Below, one piece after another: positions 1-8,175 of a stretch of DNA of 12,628 nt (positions within the stretch are counted from its first letter, which is position 1; every line of letters begins with the position of its first letter). A program made the position numbers and the translations under genes. Source of the DNA: Clostridiaceae bacterium. Lineage in GTDB: Bacteria > Bacillota > Clostridia > Oscillospirales > Acutalibacteraceae. The DNA is taken from positions 1 through 12,628 of the forward strand of contig CAJGDU010000021.1 of the NCBI GenBank assembly GCA_904502175.1, read 5' to 3'. The notes under the pieces are model-generated. The model searched no databases. It saw only the letters and a program-made list of their open reading frames with translations, and was not told where the DNA came from.

Positions 1-1071
<1,071 letters not shown>

Positions 1072-1080
1072 TGGGATGTT

Positions 1081-1087
1081 CCTCCTT
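1081..1087 (-). promoter_or_regulatory. Ribosome binding site of tuf
   Basis: AAGGAGG on the minus strand, with 9 bases between GGAGG and the ATG of tuf. It is a near-perfect complement to the 16S 3' end, as expected for a very highly expressed protein. Confidence 0.85.
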
Positions 1088-1123
1088 CATACTGGTGAAC
1101 TTTTAAATTTCAAAATTTATTAG

Positions 1124-1152
1124 ATTGTATCAGATAGACCGATGCAATGCAA
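1124..1152 (-). promoter_or_regulatory. Probable extended -10 promoter for tuf
   Basis: In the 96-base fusA-tuf gap the minus strand carries TACAAT (1124-1129) preceded by TGA, giving the extended -10 pattern TGnTACAAT. A poor -35 hexamer, TTGCAT (1147-1152, 3 of 6 consensus bases), lies 17 bases upstream. A start near 1117 would give a leader of about 46 bases. An extended -10 can compensate for a weak -35 in sigma-A promoters. It would allow extra tuf transcription on top of readthrough from fusA. The call rests on motif match only. Confidence 0.5.
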
Positions 1153-1167
1153 GTACGGTTTTTCGCG

Positions 1168-3246
1168 TCAATCCTTCTTGTTTCGGTCGCTGACGATTCC
1201 CTCCGCGATGGACTTCGGTACCTCGACATAGTGGGACGGCTGCATGACATAGTTCGCGCGGCCCTGGGTCTTGGAACGAAGGTCGGTGGAGTAACCGAAC
1301 ATGGAAGCAAGCGGGATGAACGAGCTGACCTGGGTGGCACCGTTGACCGGCTCCATGCCCTTGACGAGACCGCGGCGGGCGTTGATGTCGCCGATGACAT
1401 CGCCGACATAGTCGTCCGGCGTGGTGACGTCGACTTTCATCATGGGCTCCATGAGGATGGGCGAAGCCTTTCTCATGGCATCCTTGAAGGCCATGGATCC
1501 GCAGATCTTGAAGGCCATTTCCGAGGAGTCGACTTCATGATAGGACCCGTCGTAAAGAGTGACTTTGACGTCTTCGACGTTATAGCCGGCCAGGACACCG
1601 TTCTGCATGGCGCTCTTGATACCCTGTTCGGTGGGGGCGATGAATTCCTTCGGAATGGCACCGCCGACAACGGCGTTGACGAACTCGTAACCCTTCTCGG
1701 GGTTGGGCTCGATCTTGATTTTGACTTCGGCGTACTGACCGGAACCACCGGTCTGACGCTTGAACTTGCATGCGACATCCGCCGGAGCGCTGATGGTCTC
1801 GCGGTAGGCGACCTGAGGCTGGCCTACGTTGGCTTCGACCTTGAACTCACGGAGCAGACGGTCGACGATGATCTCCAGATGGAGCTCACCCATACCGGCG
1901 ATGATGGTCTGGCCGGTCTCCTCGTCTGTGTAGGTGCGGAATGTCGGGTCTTCTTCGGCCAGTTTGGCGAGGGCGATGCCCATCTTTTCCTGACCGGCTT
2001 TGGTCTTCGGTTCGACGGCGACCCGGATAACAGGCTCCGGGAAGTCGAGGGACTCGAGAATGACCGGGTGTTTGGGATCGCACAGCGTATCGCCGGTGGT
2101 GGTGTTCTTGACACCGACACAGGCGGCAATGTCGCCGGCGTAAACCGTATCGATATCCTGTCTGTGGTTGGCGTGCATCTGCATGATACGGCCAAGACGC
2201 TCGTTCTTGCCCTTCACCGAGTTGTAGACGGTCTCGCCGGCGTCGGCGGTACCGGAGTACACACGGAAGAAGCAGAGTTTACCAACATACGGGTCGGTCG
2301 CGATCTTGAAGGCCAGCGCGGAGAACGGATCGTCATCGGTGGGATGGCGCTCCAGCTCTTCCCCGGTCTCCGGATCGGTGCCGATGATGGCAGGGATGTC
2401 AGTGGCAGCAGGCATGTAGTCGACGATGGCGTCGAGCAGGGGCTGAACGCCCTTGTTGCGGTAGGAAGTACCGCAGACCACCGGGACCATCTCATTGGCC
2501 AGCGTGCCTTTCCGGATAACGGCTTTGATCTCTTCGACGGAGAGCTCTTCCCCATTGAAGTACTTCTCCATCAGTTCGTCGTCGTAGGAAGCCACGGCCT
2601 CGATGAGCTCATCGTGATACTGCTGAGCCTGGTCCATCATGTCTGCGGGGATCTCTTCGTCGCGGACATCCTGGCCCATGTCGTCATAGTAGACTTCGGC
2701 TCTCATGGTGATGAGGTCGATGATGCCTTTGAACTCCGCTTCCGCGCCGATGGGGATCTGCACCGGAAGGGGGTTGGCTTTCAGACGGTCTTTGACCATC
2801 TCGATGACGTTGAAGTAGTCGGCGCCCATGATGTCCATCTTGTTGACGTAGATCATGCGCGGGACTTTGTATTTGTCAGCCTGACGCCAGACGGTCTCAG
2901 ACTGCGGTTCGACACCACCCTTGGCGGAAAGGACCGTCACGGAGCCGTCGAGAACGCGCAGAGAGCGTTCGACTTCGGCGGTGAAGTCCACGTGGCCGGG
3001 AGTGTCGATGATGTTGATTCTATGGTCTTTCCAGAAACAGGTGGTCGCAGCGGAAGTGATGGTGATACCACGTTCCTGCTCCTGGACCATCCAGTCCATG
3101 GTGGCGGCGCCGTCGTGGACTTCACCGATCTTATGGTTGATACCGGTGTAGTACAGGATGCGCTCGGTCGTCGTCGTTTTACCGGCGTCGATGTGGGCCA
3201 TGATACCGATGTTTCTGGTTTTCTCCAAAGATACCTGTCTAGGCAT
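1168..3246 (-). CDS. fusA: Elongation factor G (translocase GTPase)
   Basis: EF-G drives translocation of tRNAs and mRNA after peptide bond formation and, with ribosome recycling factor, helps split post-termination ribosomes. The 692 residues match the usual family length of about 690-705. G-domain motifs are AHIDAGKT (17-24), RGITI (59-63), DTPGH (81-85) and NKMD (135-138). Domain II follows from about residue 290, domain III contains GELHLE (454-459), domain IV begins near 485 with the TGGSGQYA segment (499-506), and domain V includes GDVIGDINARRG (615-626). The ATG start has GGGGAGGA 4 bases upstream. It lies 15 bases after rpsG with no terminator between, so the two are cotranscribed and possibly translationally coupled. 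No truncation or missing GTPase residue is visible. It is the housekeeping EF-G by context; the ribosome-protection paralogues such as TetM would not sit in this operon. Confidence 0.98.
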   Translation of the reverse strand: MPRQVSLEKTRNIGIMAHIDAGKTTTTERILYYTGINHKIGEVHDGAATMDWMVQEQERGITITSAATTCFWKDHRINIIDTPGHVDFTAEVERSLRVLDGSVTVLSAKGGVEPQSETVWRQADKYKVPRMIYVNKMDIMGADYFNVIEMVKDRLKANPLPVQIPIGAEAEFKGIIDLITMRAEVYYDDMGQDVRDEEIPADMMDQAQQYHDELIEAVASYDDELMEKYFNGEELSVEEIKAVIRKGTLANEMVPVVCGTSYRNKGVQPLLDAIVDYMPAATDIPAIIGTDPETGEELERHPTDDDPFSALAFKIATDPYVGKLCFFRVYSGTADAGETVYNSVKGKNERLGRIMQMHANHRQDIDTVYAGDIAACVGVKNTTTGDTLCDPKHPVILESLDFPEPVIRVAVEPKTKAGQEKMGIALAKLAEEDPTFRTYTDEETGQTIIAGMGELHLEIIVDRLLREFKVEANVGQPQVAYRETISAPADVACKFKRQTGGSGQYAEVKIKIEPNPEKGYEFVNAVVGGAIPKEFIAPTEQGIKSAMQNGVLAGYNVEDVKVTLYDGSYHEVDSSEMAFKICGSMAFKDAMRKASPILMEPMMKVDVTTPDDYVGDVIGDINARRGLVKGMEPVNGATQVSSFIPLASMFGYSTDLRSKTQGRANYVMQPSHYVEVPKSIAEGIVSDRNKKD

Positions 3247-3261
3247 AGATTCCTCCCCTGA

Positions 3262-3732
3262 TTACCAACGGAAATGCGCAAACGCCTTGTTGGCTTCTGC
3301 CATTCTGTGGGTATCTTCGCGCTTTTTGAATGCAGCGCCGGTTTCGTTGACGGCATCCATGATCTCGTTTGCCAGTCTCTCCTTCATGGTTCTTTCACCA
3401 CGCTGACGGGCATACAGAGTGATCCAGCGCAGACCCAGGGTCTGTCTGCGGTCCGGACGGACTTCCATCGGGACCTGATAGGTGGCACCGCCGACACGGC
3501 GGGCCTTGACCTCGAGGACAGGCATGACGTTTTCCATGGCCTTCTCGAACATTTCGAGCGGGTCCTCACCGGTCTTTTCTCTGATGATGTCAAAAGCGCC
3601 GTAGACGATCTTCTGAGCGACACCTTTCTTACCATCGAGCATAACACTGTTGATGAGCCGTGTTACGAGCTTAGAGTTGTAAAGCGGATCGGGCAAAACA
3701 TCTCGTTTTGCGATTTGGCCTCTTCTTGGCAC
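3262..3732 (-). CDS. rpsG: 30S ribosomal protein S7
   Basis: S7 is a primary binder of the 3' major domain of 16S rRNA, nucleates assembly of the 30S head and lines the E site. From the GTG at 3730-3732 the product is 156 residues, the standard bacterial length, beginning (V/M)PRRGQIAKRDVLPDP. Family-typical segments include ARRVGGATYQVP and the C-terminal HRMAEANKAFAHFRW. The frame stays open upstream to an ATG 26 codons earlier and another ATG 6 codons before the GTG. I chose GTG because AAGGAGGG (3740-3747) is correctly spaced for it and because every S7 begins at this PRR block. The gene sits between rpsL and fusA, the canonical str operon position. In E. coli S7 represses translation of its own operon through the rpsL-rpsG spacer. 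The spacer here is also structured, but sharing that mechanism is inference. Confidence 0.97.
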   Translation of the reverse strand: MPRRGQIAKRDVLPDPLYNSKLVTRLINSVMLDGKKGVAQKIVYGAFDIIREKTGEDPLEMFEKAMENVMPVLEVKARRVGGATYQVPMEVRPDRRQTLGLRWITLYARQRGERTMKERLANEIMDAVNETGAAFKKREDTHRMAEANKAFAHFRW

Positions 3733-3739
3733 TTCGCTT

Positions 3740-3747
3740 CCCTCCTT
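3740..3747 (-). promoter_or_regulatory. Ribosome binding site fixing the GTG start of rpsG
   Basis: AAGGAGGG on the minus strand lies with 8 bases between GGAGG and the GTG at 3730-3732. It overlaps the codons just after the in-frame ATG at 3748-3750, which has no Shine-Dalgarno sequence of its own. This makes GTG the likely start. Confidence 0.85.
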
Positions 3748-3774
3748 CATAGTAATGATATCATAGGTACTCGA

Positions 3775-3862
3775 GTGACAACTTTCCCGTGGCGCCAATG
3801 TGAGAGGCAATATATAACAATATATATACTCTTCACATTGTCACGCAGTTTCAGGCTGCGTG
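3775..3862 (-). promoter_or_regulatory. Structured rpsL-rpsG intercistronic RNA, candidate S7-type control region
   Basis: Three inverted repeats fall in this stretch of the 152-base spacer. In transcript order: a hairpin with 7-bp arms CACGCAG/CTGCGTG and a 7-base loop (3842-3862); a long stem with arms at 3796-3806 and 3829-3840, 11 pairs with one bulged base, topped by a 7-bp AT-only hairpin (3810-3827); and a 7-bp pair GTGACAA/TTGTCAC (3838-3844 with 3775-3781) enclosing the long stem. This outer pairing shares bases with both others (3842-3844 and 3838-3840), so alternative folds are mutually exclusive. No U-tract follows, so it is not a classical terminator. In E. coli the equivalent spacer is the S7 translational operator. 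A similar role here is inference from position and structure. Confidence 0.5.
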
Positions 3863-3884
3863 GCCTTGCAAGAAGATTGTTCTC

Positions 3885-4301
3885 TTACTTTTTCTTCGGT
3901 CTCTTCGCGCCGTATTTCGAACGGGACTGCATACGGTCCGTAACACCCTGCGTGTCGAGCGTACCACGGATGATATGGTAACGCACACCGGGAAGGTCCT
4001 TAACACGTCCGCCTCTGATCAGAACGACACTGTGTTCCTGAAGATTGTGGCCGACACCCGGAATATAGGCGGAAACCTCGATCCCGTTGGTCAGACGGAC
4101 TCTGGCGATCTTACGAAGCGCGGAGTTCGGCTTTTTCGGTGTGGCGGTCTTGACGGCAGTGCAGACACCGCGTTTCTGCGGAGACTGGACGTCAGTCATG
4201 ACATTCTTCTTCGAGTTGAGTCCTTTCAGAAGAGCCGGAGCCTTTGCTTTCTTCTCCGAGGTCTTGCGACCCTGGCGCACAAGCTGGTTAAAGGTTGGCA
4301 A
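3885..4301 (-). CDS. rpsL: 30S ribosomal protein S12 (TTG start)
   Basis: S12 sits at the decoding centre of the 30S subunit and influences tRNA selection accuracy and streptomycin response. The product is 138 residues. It carries the longer N-terminal region (about residues 13-40) typical of low-GC Gram-positive S12, against 124 residues in E. coli, then PQKRGVCT, TPKKPNSALRK (54-64), GHNLQEHS and RGGRVKDLPGVRYH. K56 and K101 correspond to E. coli precursor positions 43 and 88, and both are the streptomycin-sensitive residue. The start is TTG (4299-4301): an in-frame TGA lies two codons upstream (4308-4310) and GGAGG sits 9 bases before the TTG, so no earlier start exists and the next in-frame Met is residue 35. 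It is the first gene of the str operon, with its own promoter 3' of rpoC. Confidence 0.98.
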   Translation of the reverse strand: MPTFNQLVRQGRKTSEKKAKAPALLKGLNSKKNVMTDVQSPQKRGVCTAVKTATPKKPNSALRKIARVRLTNGIEVSAYIPGVGHNLQEHSVVLIRGGRVKDLPGVRYHIIRGTLDTQGVTDRMQSRSKYGAKRPKKK

Positions 4302-4310
4302 TCTGTTTCA

Positions 4311-4315
4311 CCTCC
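4311..4315 (-). promoter_or_regulatory. Ribosome binding site fixing the TTG start of rpsL
   Basis: GGAGG, 9 bases before the TTG codon. The neighbouring ATG at 4315-4317 overlaps this motif and opens a different frame of only nine codons, so it is not the S12 start. Confidence 0.85.
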
Positions 4316-4350
4316 ATGCAAATAATGTAAAGAATAAATATATTGCTATA

Positions 4351-4386
4351 AGGAGAGCTCTCGGGATGACTCCCGAAAGACCTCCT
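4351..4386 (-). promoter_or_regulatory. Strong hairpin in the rpsL 5' leader
   Basis: Two 16-base arms (4371-4386 and 4351-4366) around the 4-base loop GTCA form nine consecutive pairs, one T-C mismatch, then six more pairs including one G-U. The 5' arm begins AGGAGGT, a perfect Shine-Dalgarno sequence that is buried in the stem and has no start codon at usable spacing. The 3' arm contains CTCTCC, which could alternatively pair with the rpsL ribosome binding site over five bases. No U-tract follows, so it is not a plain terminator. A role in attenuation, mRNA stability or translational control is possible but unproven. Confidence 0.5.
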
Positions 4387-4402
4387 GTATAGTTGCTTCA
4401 GA

Positions 4403-4419
4403 TGGTGCTGGAAACACCA
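4403..4419 (-). promoter_or_regulatory. Small leader hairpin near the 5' end of the rpsL transcript
   Basis: TGGTG/CACCA arms around a 7-base loop, extendable by one G-U pair. It starts about 6 bases downstream of the predicted transcription start near 4425. It may simply protect the transcript 5' end, and its small size makes significance uncertain. Confidence 0.3.
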
Positions 4420-4423
4420 CGAC

Positions 4424-4445
4424 AATTCGGTATTGTATCCGAATT
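4424..4445. repeat. Perfect inverted repeat centred on the rpsL -10 box (operator-like)
   Basis: Arms AATTCGG (4424-4430) and CCGAATT (4439-4445) are separated by 8 bases. The centre of symmetry, 4434.5, coincides exactly with the centre of the TACAAT hexamer (4432-4437). A dimeric regulator bound here would block sigma access. The regulator is unknown, and the repeat could be coincidental. Confidence 0.45.
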
Positions 4446-4460
4446 ATAAGCCTTTGTCAA
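4432..4460 (-). promoter_or_regulatory. Near-consensus sigma-A promoter for rpsL-rpsG-fusA(-tuf)
   Basis: TTGACA (4455-4460, 6 of 6 consensus) and TACAAT (4432-4437, 5 of 6) are separated by exactly 17 bases. Transcription should start near 4425, giving a leader of about 124 bases. No terminator separates rpoC from this promoter, so the str operon probably receives both readthrough from rpoBC and independent initiation. Confidence 0.85.
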
Positions 4461-4479
4461 CACACGGTTTTGGGGCGAT

Positions 4480-7400
4480 TTACTCCCCTTCCGTGAGTTC
4501 CTCGTAATCCTCGATGTCCTCCATGAACAGTTCGGGATCGATGGCGTTGAACACGTCATGCTTCTGCTGGACTTCCACGTCGGCGTAGCACTTCATACCG
4601 GTGCCGCTCGGGAGCAGCTTGCCGATGATGACGTTCTCCTTCAGACCCATCAGCGGATCGGTCTTGCCCTTGATGGCGGCGTCGGTCAGGACACGGGTCG
4701 TCTCCTGGAAGGAGGCCGCGGACAGGAAGGAGTCGGTGGCGAGGGACGCCTTGGTGATACCGAGGAGCATGGGGTCGGCTTTGGCGAGGGCCGGTTCTCT
4801 GCCGGCTTCGGCCGCTTCCTTCTCCAGTTTCTCGTTGACGGCGTAGAAATCGGACTTCTCGATGACAGAGCCCGCGATGAGGTCGGTCTCACCGGCGTCG
4901 GTGACGGTGACCTTCTTCATCATCTGACGGACGATGACTTCGATGTGCTTGTCGTTGATGTCAACACCCTGCATCCGGTAGACGCGCTGGACTTCGCGGA
5001 TGAGGTAGTCGTGGACCGCGTCGACGCCCATGATCTCGAGGAGGTCGTGGGGGTTGACGGAACCTTCCGTCAGGGCTTCGCCCTTGCGGACGGTGGCCCC
5101 GCCCACGATCTTCTGGCGCAGGCGCAGACCGTACGGGATGAGGTAGGACTTCTCCTTCCCCTCTTCCGTGTTGGTCACGATGACGTGCTTGCCCTTCTTG
5201 TCGTCGTCGATGGAGACAGTGCCGTCGAACTCGGACAGGATGGCCAGCGTCTTCGGCTTGCGGCCTTCGAACAGTTCCTCGACTCTGGGAAGACCCTGCG
5301 TGATATCGGAACCGGAGGCGACACCGCCGGTGTGGAAGGTACGCATGGTCAGCTGGGTACCGGGCTCACCGATGGACTGGGCGGCGATGATGCCGACCGC
5401 TTCACCCACGGTGACGGTCCCGCCGGTGGCGAGGTTCTTGCCGTAGCACTTGATGCAGACGCCGTGACGGGCGCGGCAGGTCAGGAGCGAGCGGATATAG
5501 ACTTCTGCGCGGGAGTCCTCTTCGGCCTTGCCGGCAGCGATGTCCGCCGCATGCGCTTCTTTGACGTACTTGTCAACGAGCTCGGCGTCATCTTCGGACA
5601 GCATGTGGTCGCAGTCCATGATGACTTCGCCGGTCTTCGCGTCGACCAGGTCTTCCACCAGATAGCGGCCGACCAGACGCTCGGACAGTTTCTCGATGAC
5701 CTCGTTCCCGTCGGTGATGTCGTAGACGGGGATGCCGTGTTTGCAGTTGCAGTCCTCTTCCGACACGATGACTTCCTGCGAGACGTCGACGAGACGTCTG
5801 GTCAGGTAACCGGAGTCGGCGGTCCGCAGCGCGGTATCGGCAAGACCCTTACGGGCACCACGGGAGGAGATGAAGTATTCGATGATGTTCAGACCTTCAC
5901 GGTAGTTCGCACGGATGGGGATCTCGATGGTCTTACCGGAAGTGTTGGCGATGAGTCCGCGCATACCGGCCAGCTGACGCAGCTGGGAGTCGGAACCACG
6001 GGCGCCGGAGTCGATCATCATGAAGATGGGGTTGTAACGGCCGAGGTTGTCCTTCAGACCGTCGGAAACCTGCTTCGTGCAGTTGTCCCACTCGTTGAGG
6101 ATGAGACGGGACCGCTCCTTGGCGGACAGCATACCCATCTGGTAGTAGGACTCGATCTGGTCCACTTTGTCGGAAGCCGCGCCGACATAGTCCCATTTGC
6201 TCTCGGGGATGACGGCGTCGGTGACCGCGACGGTGATGCCGCTCAGCGTGGAGTACTTGTAACCCTGTGCCTTGATCTCATCCAGCATGACGGACGTGGT
6301 GTGCGTGCCGTGGATGCGCAGGCAGCGGTCGATGACCTTTCCGAGGACTTTCTTGTTGACCAGTTCCTCGACTTCGAGACGGAACTCGTTGCCGGGGATG
6401 CTGCGGTCGATGAAACCGAGGTCCTGCGGGATGGGGTTGTTGAAGATGACTTTACCGAGAGAGGTCTCGATGATGCCGGACTTCATTTCCCCGTCGATCT
6501 CGCGGGTCATGCGGATCTTGATCTTGGAGTGCATCGTGATGGTCTTTTCTTCGAAGGCCATGACGGCTTCGTTGACATCGCGGAAGACTCTCCCCTCACC
6601 CGGTTCGCCGTCCTTGTCGAGGGTCAGATAGTAGGAACCGAGGACCATGTCCTGGGTGGGGACCGTGACGGGACGTCCGTCGGAGGGTTTCAGAAGGTTG
6701 TTCGCGGCCAGCATGAGGAAGCGGGCTTCCGCCTGGGCCTCGGCGGACAGCGGTACATGGACCGCCATCTGGTCGCCGTCGAAGTCCGCGTTGAACGCGG
6801 TACAGGCCAGCGGATGGAGCTTGATGGCACGGCCGTCGACGAGGACAGGCTCGAAGGCCTGGATGCCGAGGCGGTGCAGCGTGGGCGCGCGGTTCAGCAT
6901 GACCGGATGGTCTTTGATGACGACTTCGAGAGCATCCCAGACTTCGTCTTTGGAGCGCTCGACCATCTTCCGGGCAGACTTGATGTTGCCGGCGACGTTG
7001 GTCTCGACCAGCCGCTTCATGACGAAGGGCTTGAAGAGCTCAAGGGCCATCTCCTTCGGGAGACCGCACTGATACATCTTCAGCTCGGGGCCGACGACGA
7101 TAACGGAACGGCCGGAGTAGTCGACACGTTTGCCGAGAAGGTTCTGGCGGAACCGGCCCTGCTTACCCTTCAGCATATCGGAGAGGGACTTGAGGGGACG
7201 GTTGTTGGGACCGGTGACCGGACGTCCGCGGCGGCCGTTGTCGATGAGGGCGTCGACCGCTTCCTGGAGCATCCGCTTTTCGTTCCGGATGATGATGTCC
7301 GGCGCGTGGAGGTCCAGAAGACGTTTGAGACGGTTGTTCCGGTTGATGACTCTGCGGTACAGGTCGTTCAGGTCGGAGGTGGCGAAACGGCCGCCGTCCA

Positions 7401-8154
7401 GCTGGACCATGGGGCGCAGGTCGGGCGGGATGACCGGGATGCAGTCCAGGATCATCCACTCCGGCTTGTTGCCGGAATTGCGGAAGGCGTTGACGACTTC
7501 CAGTCTCTTCAGAAGACGGGTCCGTCTCTGGCCGGTGGCCTTGACGAGCTCTTCCGTCAGTTCTTCGGAAAGGGCGACGACGTCGATCTCCTGCAGGAGC
7601 TTCTTGACGGCTTCCGCGCCCATGCCGGCGTCGAAGTCATCTTCGTACATCTCGCGCATTTCCTGATAGTTCTTCTCCGTGAGGAGCTGATATTTTTCCA
7701 GCGGGGTGGAACCCGGGTCGGTCACGATGTAAAGGGCGAAGTACAGGACCTTCTCCAGCGACCGGGGCGAGATGTCCAGCATCAGGCCGATGCGGGACGG
7801 GATGCCCTTGAAGTACCAGATGTGAGAGACGGGCGCGGCCAGCTCGATGTGGCCCATGCGCTCTCTTCTGACTTTCGCCTTGGTGACTTCGACACCGCAG
7901 CGCTCGCAGATCTTCCCTTTATAACGTATCCTTTTATATTTGCCGCAGGAGCATTCCCAGTCCTTGGTGGGCCCGAAGATCTTTTCGCAGAAAAGACCGT
8001 CGCGCTCAGGCTTCAGAGTCCGATAGTTGATCGTCTCCGGTTTGGTGACTTCTCCATTGGACCATTTCCGGATGGTATCCGGAGAAGACAGGCCGATCTT
8101 GATGGAATCGAACACCAGGTCTTCATTCATTGTCTTGGTCTGATAATCTGTCAT
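4480..8154 (-). CDS. rpoC: DNA-directed RNA polymerase subunit beta'
   Basis: Beta' carries the catalytic magnesium site, the clamp, bridge helix and trigger loop of bacterial RNA polymerase. The 1224 residues fit Gram-positive enzymes, which lack the large proteobacterial insertion. Visible elements in order are the N-terminal zinc site C68, C70, C83, C86; the catalytic NADFDGDQ (455-462) with D457, D459 and D461; the bridge helix region around FISSRGARKGLADTALRTA (761-779); a second zinc site C802, C893, C900, C903; and the trigger-loop helices around GEAVGIIAAQSIGEPGTQ (917-934). The C-terminus is acidic. I chose the first ATG because GAGG lies 7 bases upstream; an internal ATG at codon 9 is less well placed. 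It follows rpoB after 21 bases with no terminator, so the two are cotranscribed. All catalytic residues are intact and no insertion element or frameshift is seen. Confidence 0.99.
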   Translation of the reverse strand: MTDYQTKTMNEDLVFDSIKIGLSSPDTIRKWSNGEVTKPETINYRTLKPERDGLFCEKIFGPTKDWECSCGKYKRIRYKGKICERCGVEVTKAKVRRERMGHIELAAPVSHIWYFKGIPSRIGLMLDISPRSLEKVLYFALYIVTDPGSTPLEKYQLLTEKNYQEMREMYEDDFDAGMGAEAVKKLLQEIDVVALSEELTEELVKATGQRRTRLLKRLEVVNAFRNSGNKPEWMILDCIPVIPPDLRPMVQLDGGRFATSDLNDLYRRVINRNNRLKRLLDLHAPDIIIRNEKRMLQEAVDALIDNGRRGRPVTGPNNRPLKSLSDMLKGKQGRFRQNLLGKRVDYSGRSVIVVGPELKMYQCGLPKEMALELFKPFVMKRLVETNVAGNIKSARKMVERSKDEVWDALEVVIKDHPVMLNRAPTLHRLGIQAFEPVLVDGRAIKLHPLACTAFNADFDGDQMAVHVPLSAEAQAEARFLMLAANNLLKPSDGRPVTVPTQDMVLGSYYLTLDKDGEPGEGRVFRDVNEAVMAFEEKTITMHSKIKIRMTREIDGEMKSGIIETSLGKVIFNNPIPQDLGFIDRSIPGNEFRLEVEELVNKKVLGKVIDRCLRIHGTHTTSVMLDEIKAQGYKYSTLSGITVAVTDAVIPESKWDYVGAASDKVDQIESYYQMGMLSAKERSRLILNEWDNCTKQVSDGLKDNLGRYNPIFMMIDSGARGSDSQLRQLAGMRGLIANTSGKTIEIPIRANYREGLNIIEYFISSRGARKGLADTALRTADSGYLTRRLVDVSQEVIVSEEDCNCKHGIPVYDITDGNEVIEKLSERLVGRYLVEDLVDAKTGEVIMDCDHMLSEDDAELVDKYVKEAHAADIAAGKAEEDSRAEVYIRSLLTCRARHGVCIKCYGKNLATGGTVTVGEAVGIIAAQSIGEPGTQLTMRTFHTGGVASGSDITQGLPRVEELFEGRKPKTLAILSEFDGTVSIDDDKKGKHVIVTNTEEGKEKSYLIPYGLRLRQKIVGGATVRKGEALTEGSVNPHDLLEIMGVDAVHDYLIREVQRVYRMQGVDINDKHIEVIVRQMMKKVTVTDAGETDLIAGSVIEKSDFYAVNEKLEKEAAEAGREPALAKADPMLLGITKASLATDSFLSAASFQETTRVLTDAAIKGKTDPLMGLKENVIIGKLLPSGTGMKCYADVEVQQKHDVFNAIDPELFMEDIEDYEELTEGE

Positions 8155-8175
8155 TAGGCGACCTCTTTCCTTAGA

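Noticed and set aside
1147..3261. Plus-strand open frame of 704 codons opposite fusA
   Set aside because: It is a codon-register shadow of fusA, unusually rich in Asp, Val and Gly as expected from reversed codons, and shows no protein family features.
3756..3779. Possible extra promoter upstream of rpsG (TTGTCA and TATGAT)
   Set aside because: The two hexamers are only about 10 bases apart and neither has a suitably spaced partner, so no sigma-A promoter is supported.
3262..3810. Longer S7 reading with 26 extra N-terminal residues
   Set aside because: The extra residues would come from the structured spacer, no Shine-Dalgarno precedes that ATG, and the GTG start gives the standard 156-residue S7.
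4288..4317. Nine-codon mini frame starting at the ATG (4315-4317) next to the rpsL ribosome binding site
   Set aside because: It overlaps the Shine-Dalgarno sequence and the rpsL start in another frame and has no ribosome binding site of its own. A leader peptide cannot be supported.
4558..8157. Plus-strand open frame of 1199 codons opposite rpoC
   Set aside because: It is in exact codon register with rpoC and exists because rpoC lacks TTA, CTA and TCA codons. It has no recognisable domain, its composition mirrors the reverse complement of rpoC codons, and rpoC itself is unmistakable.
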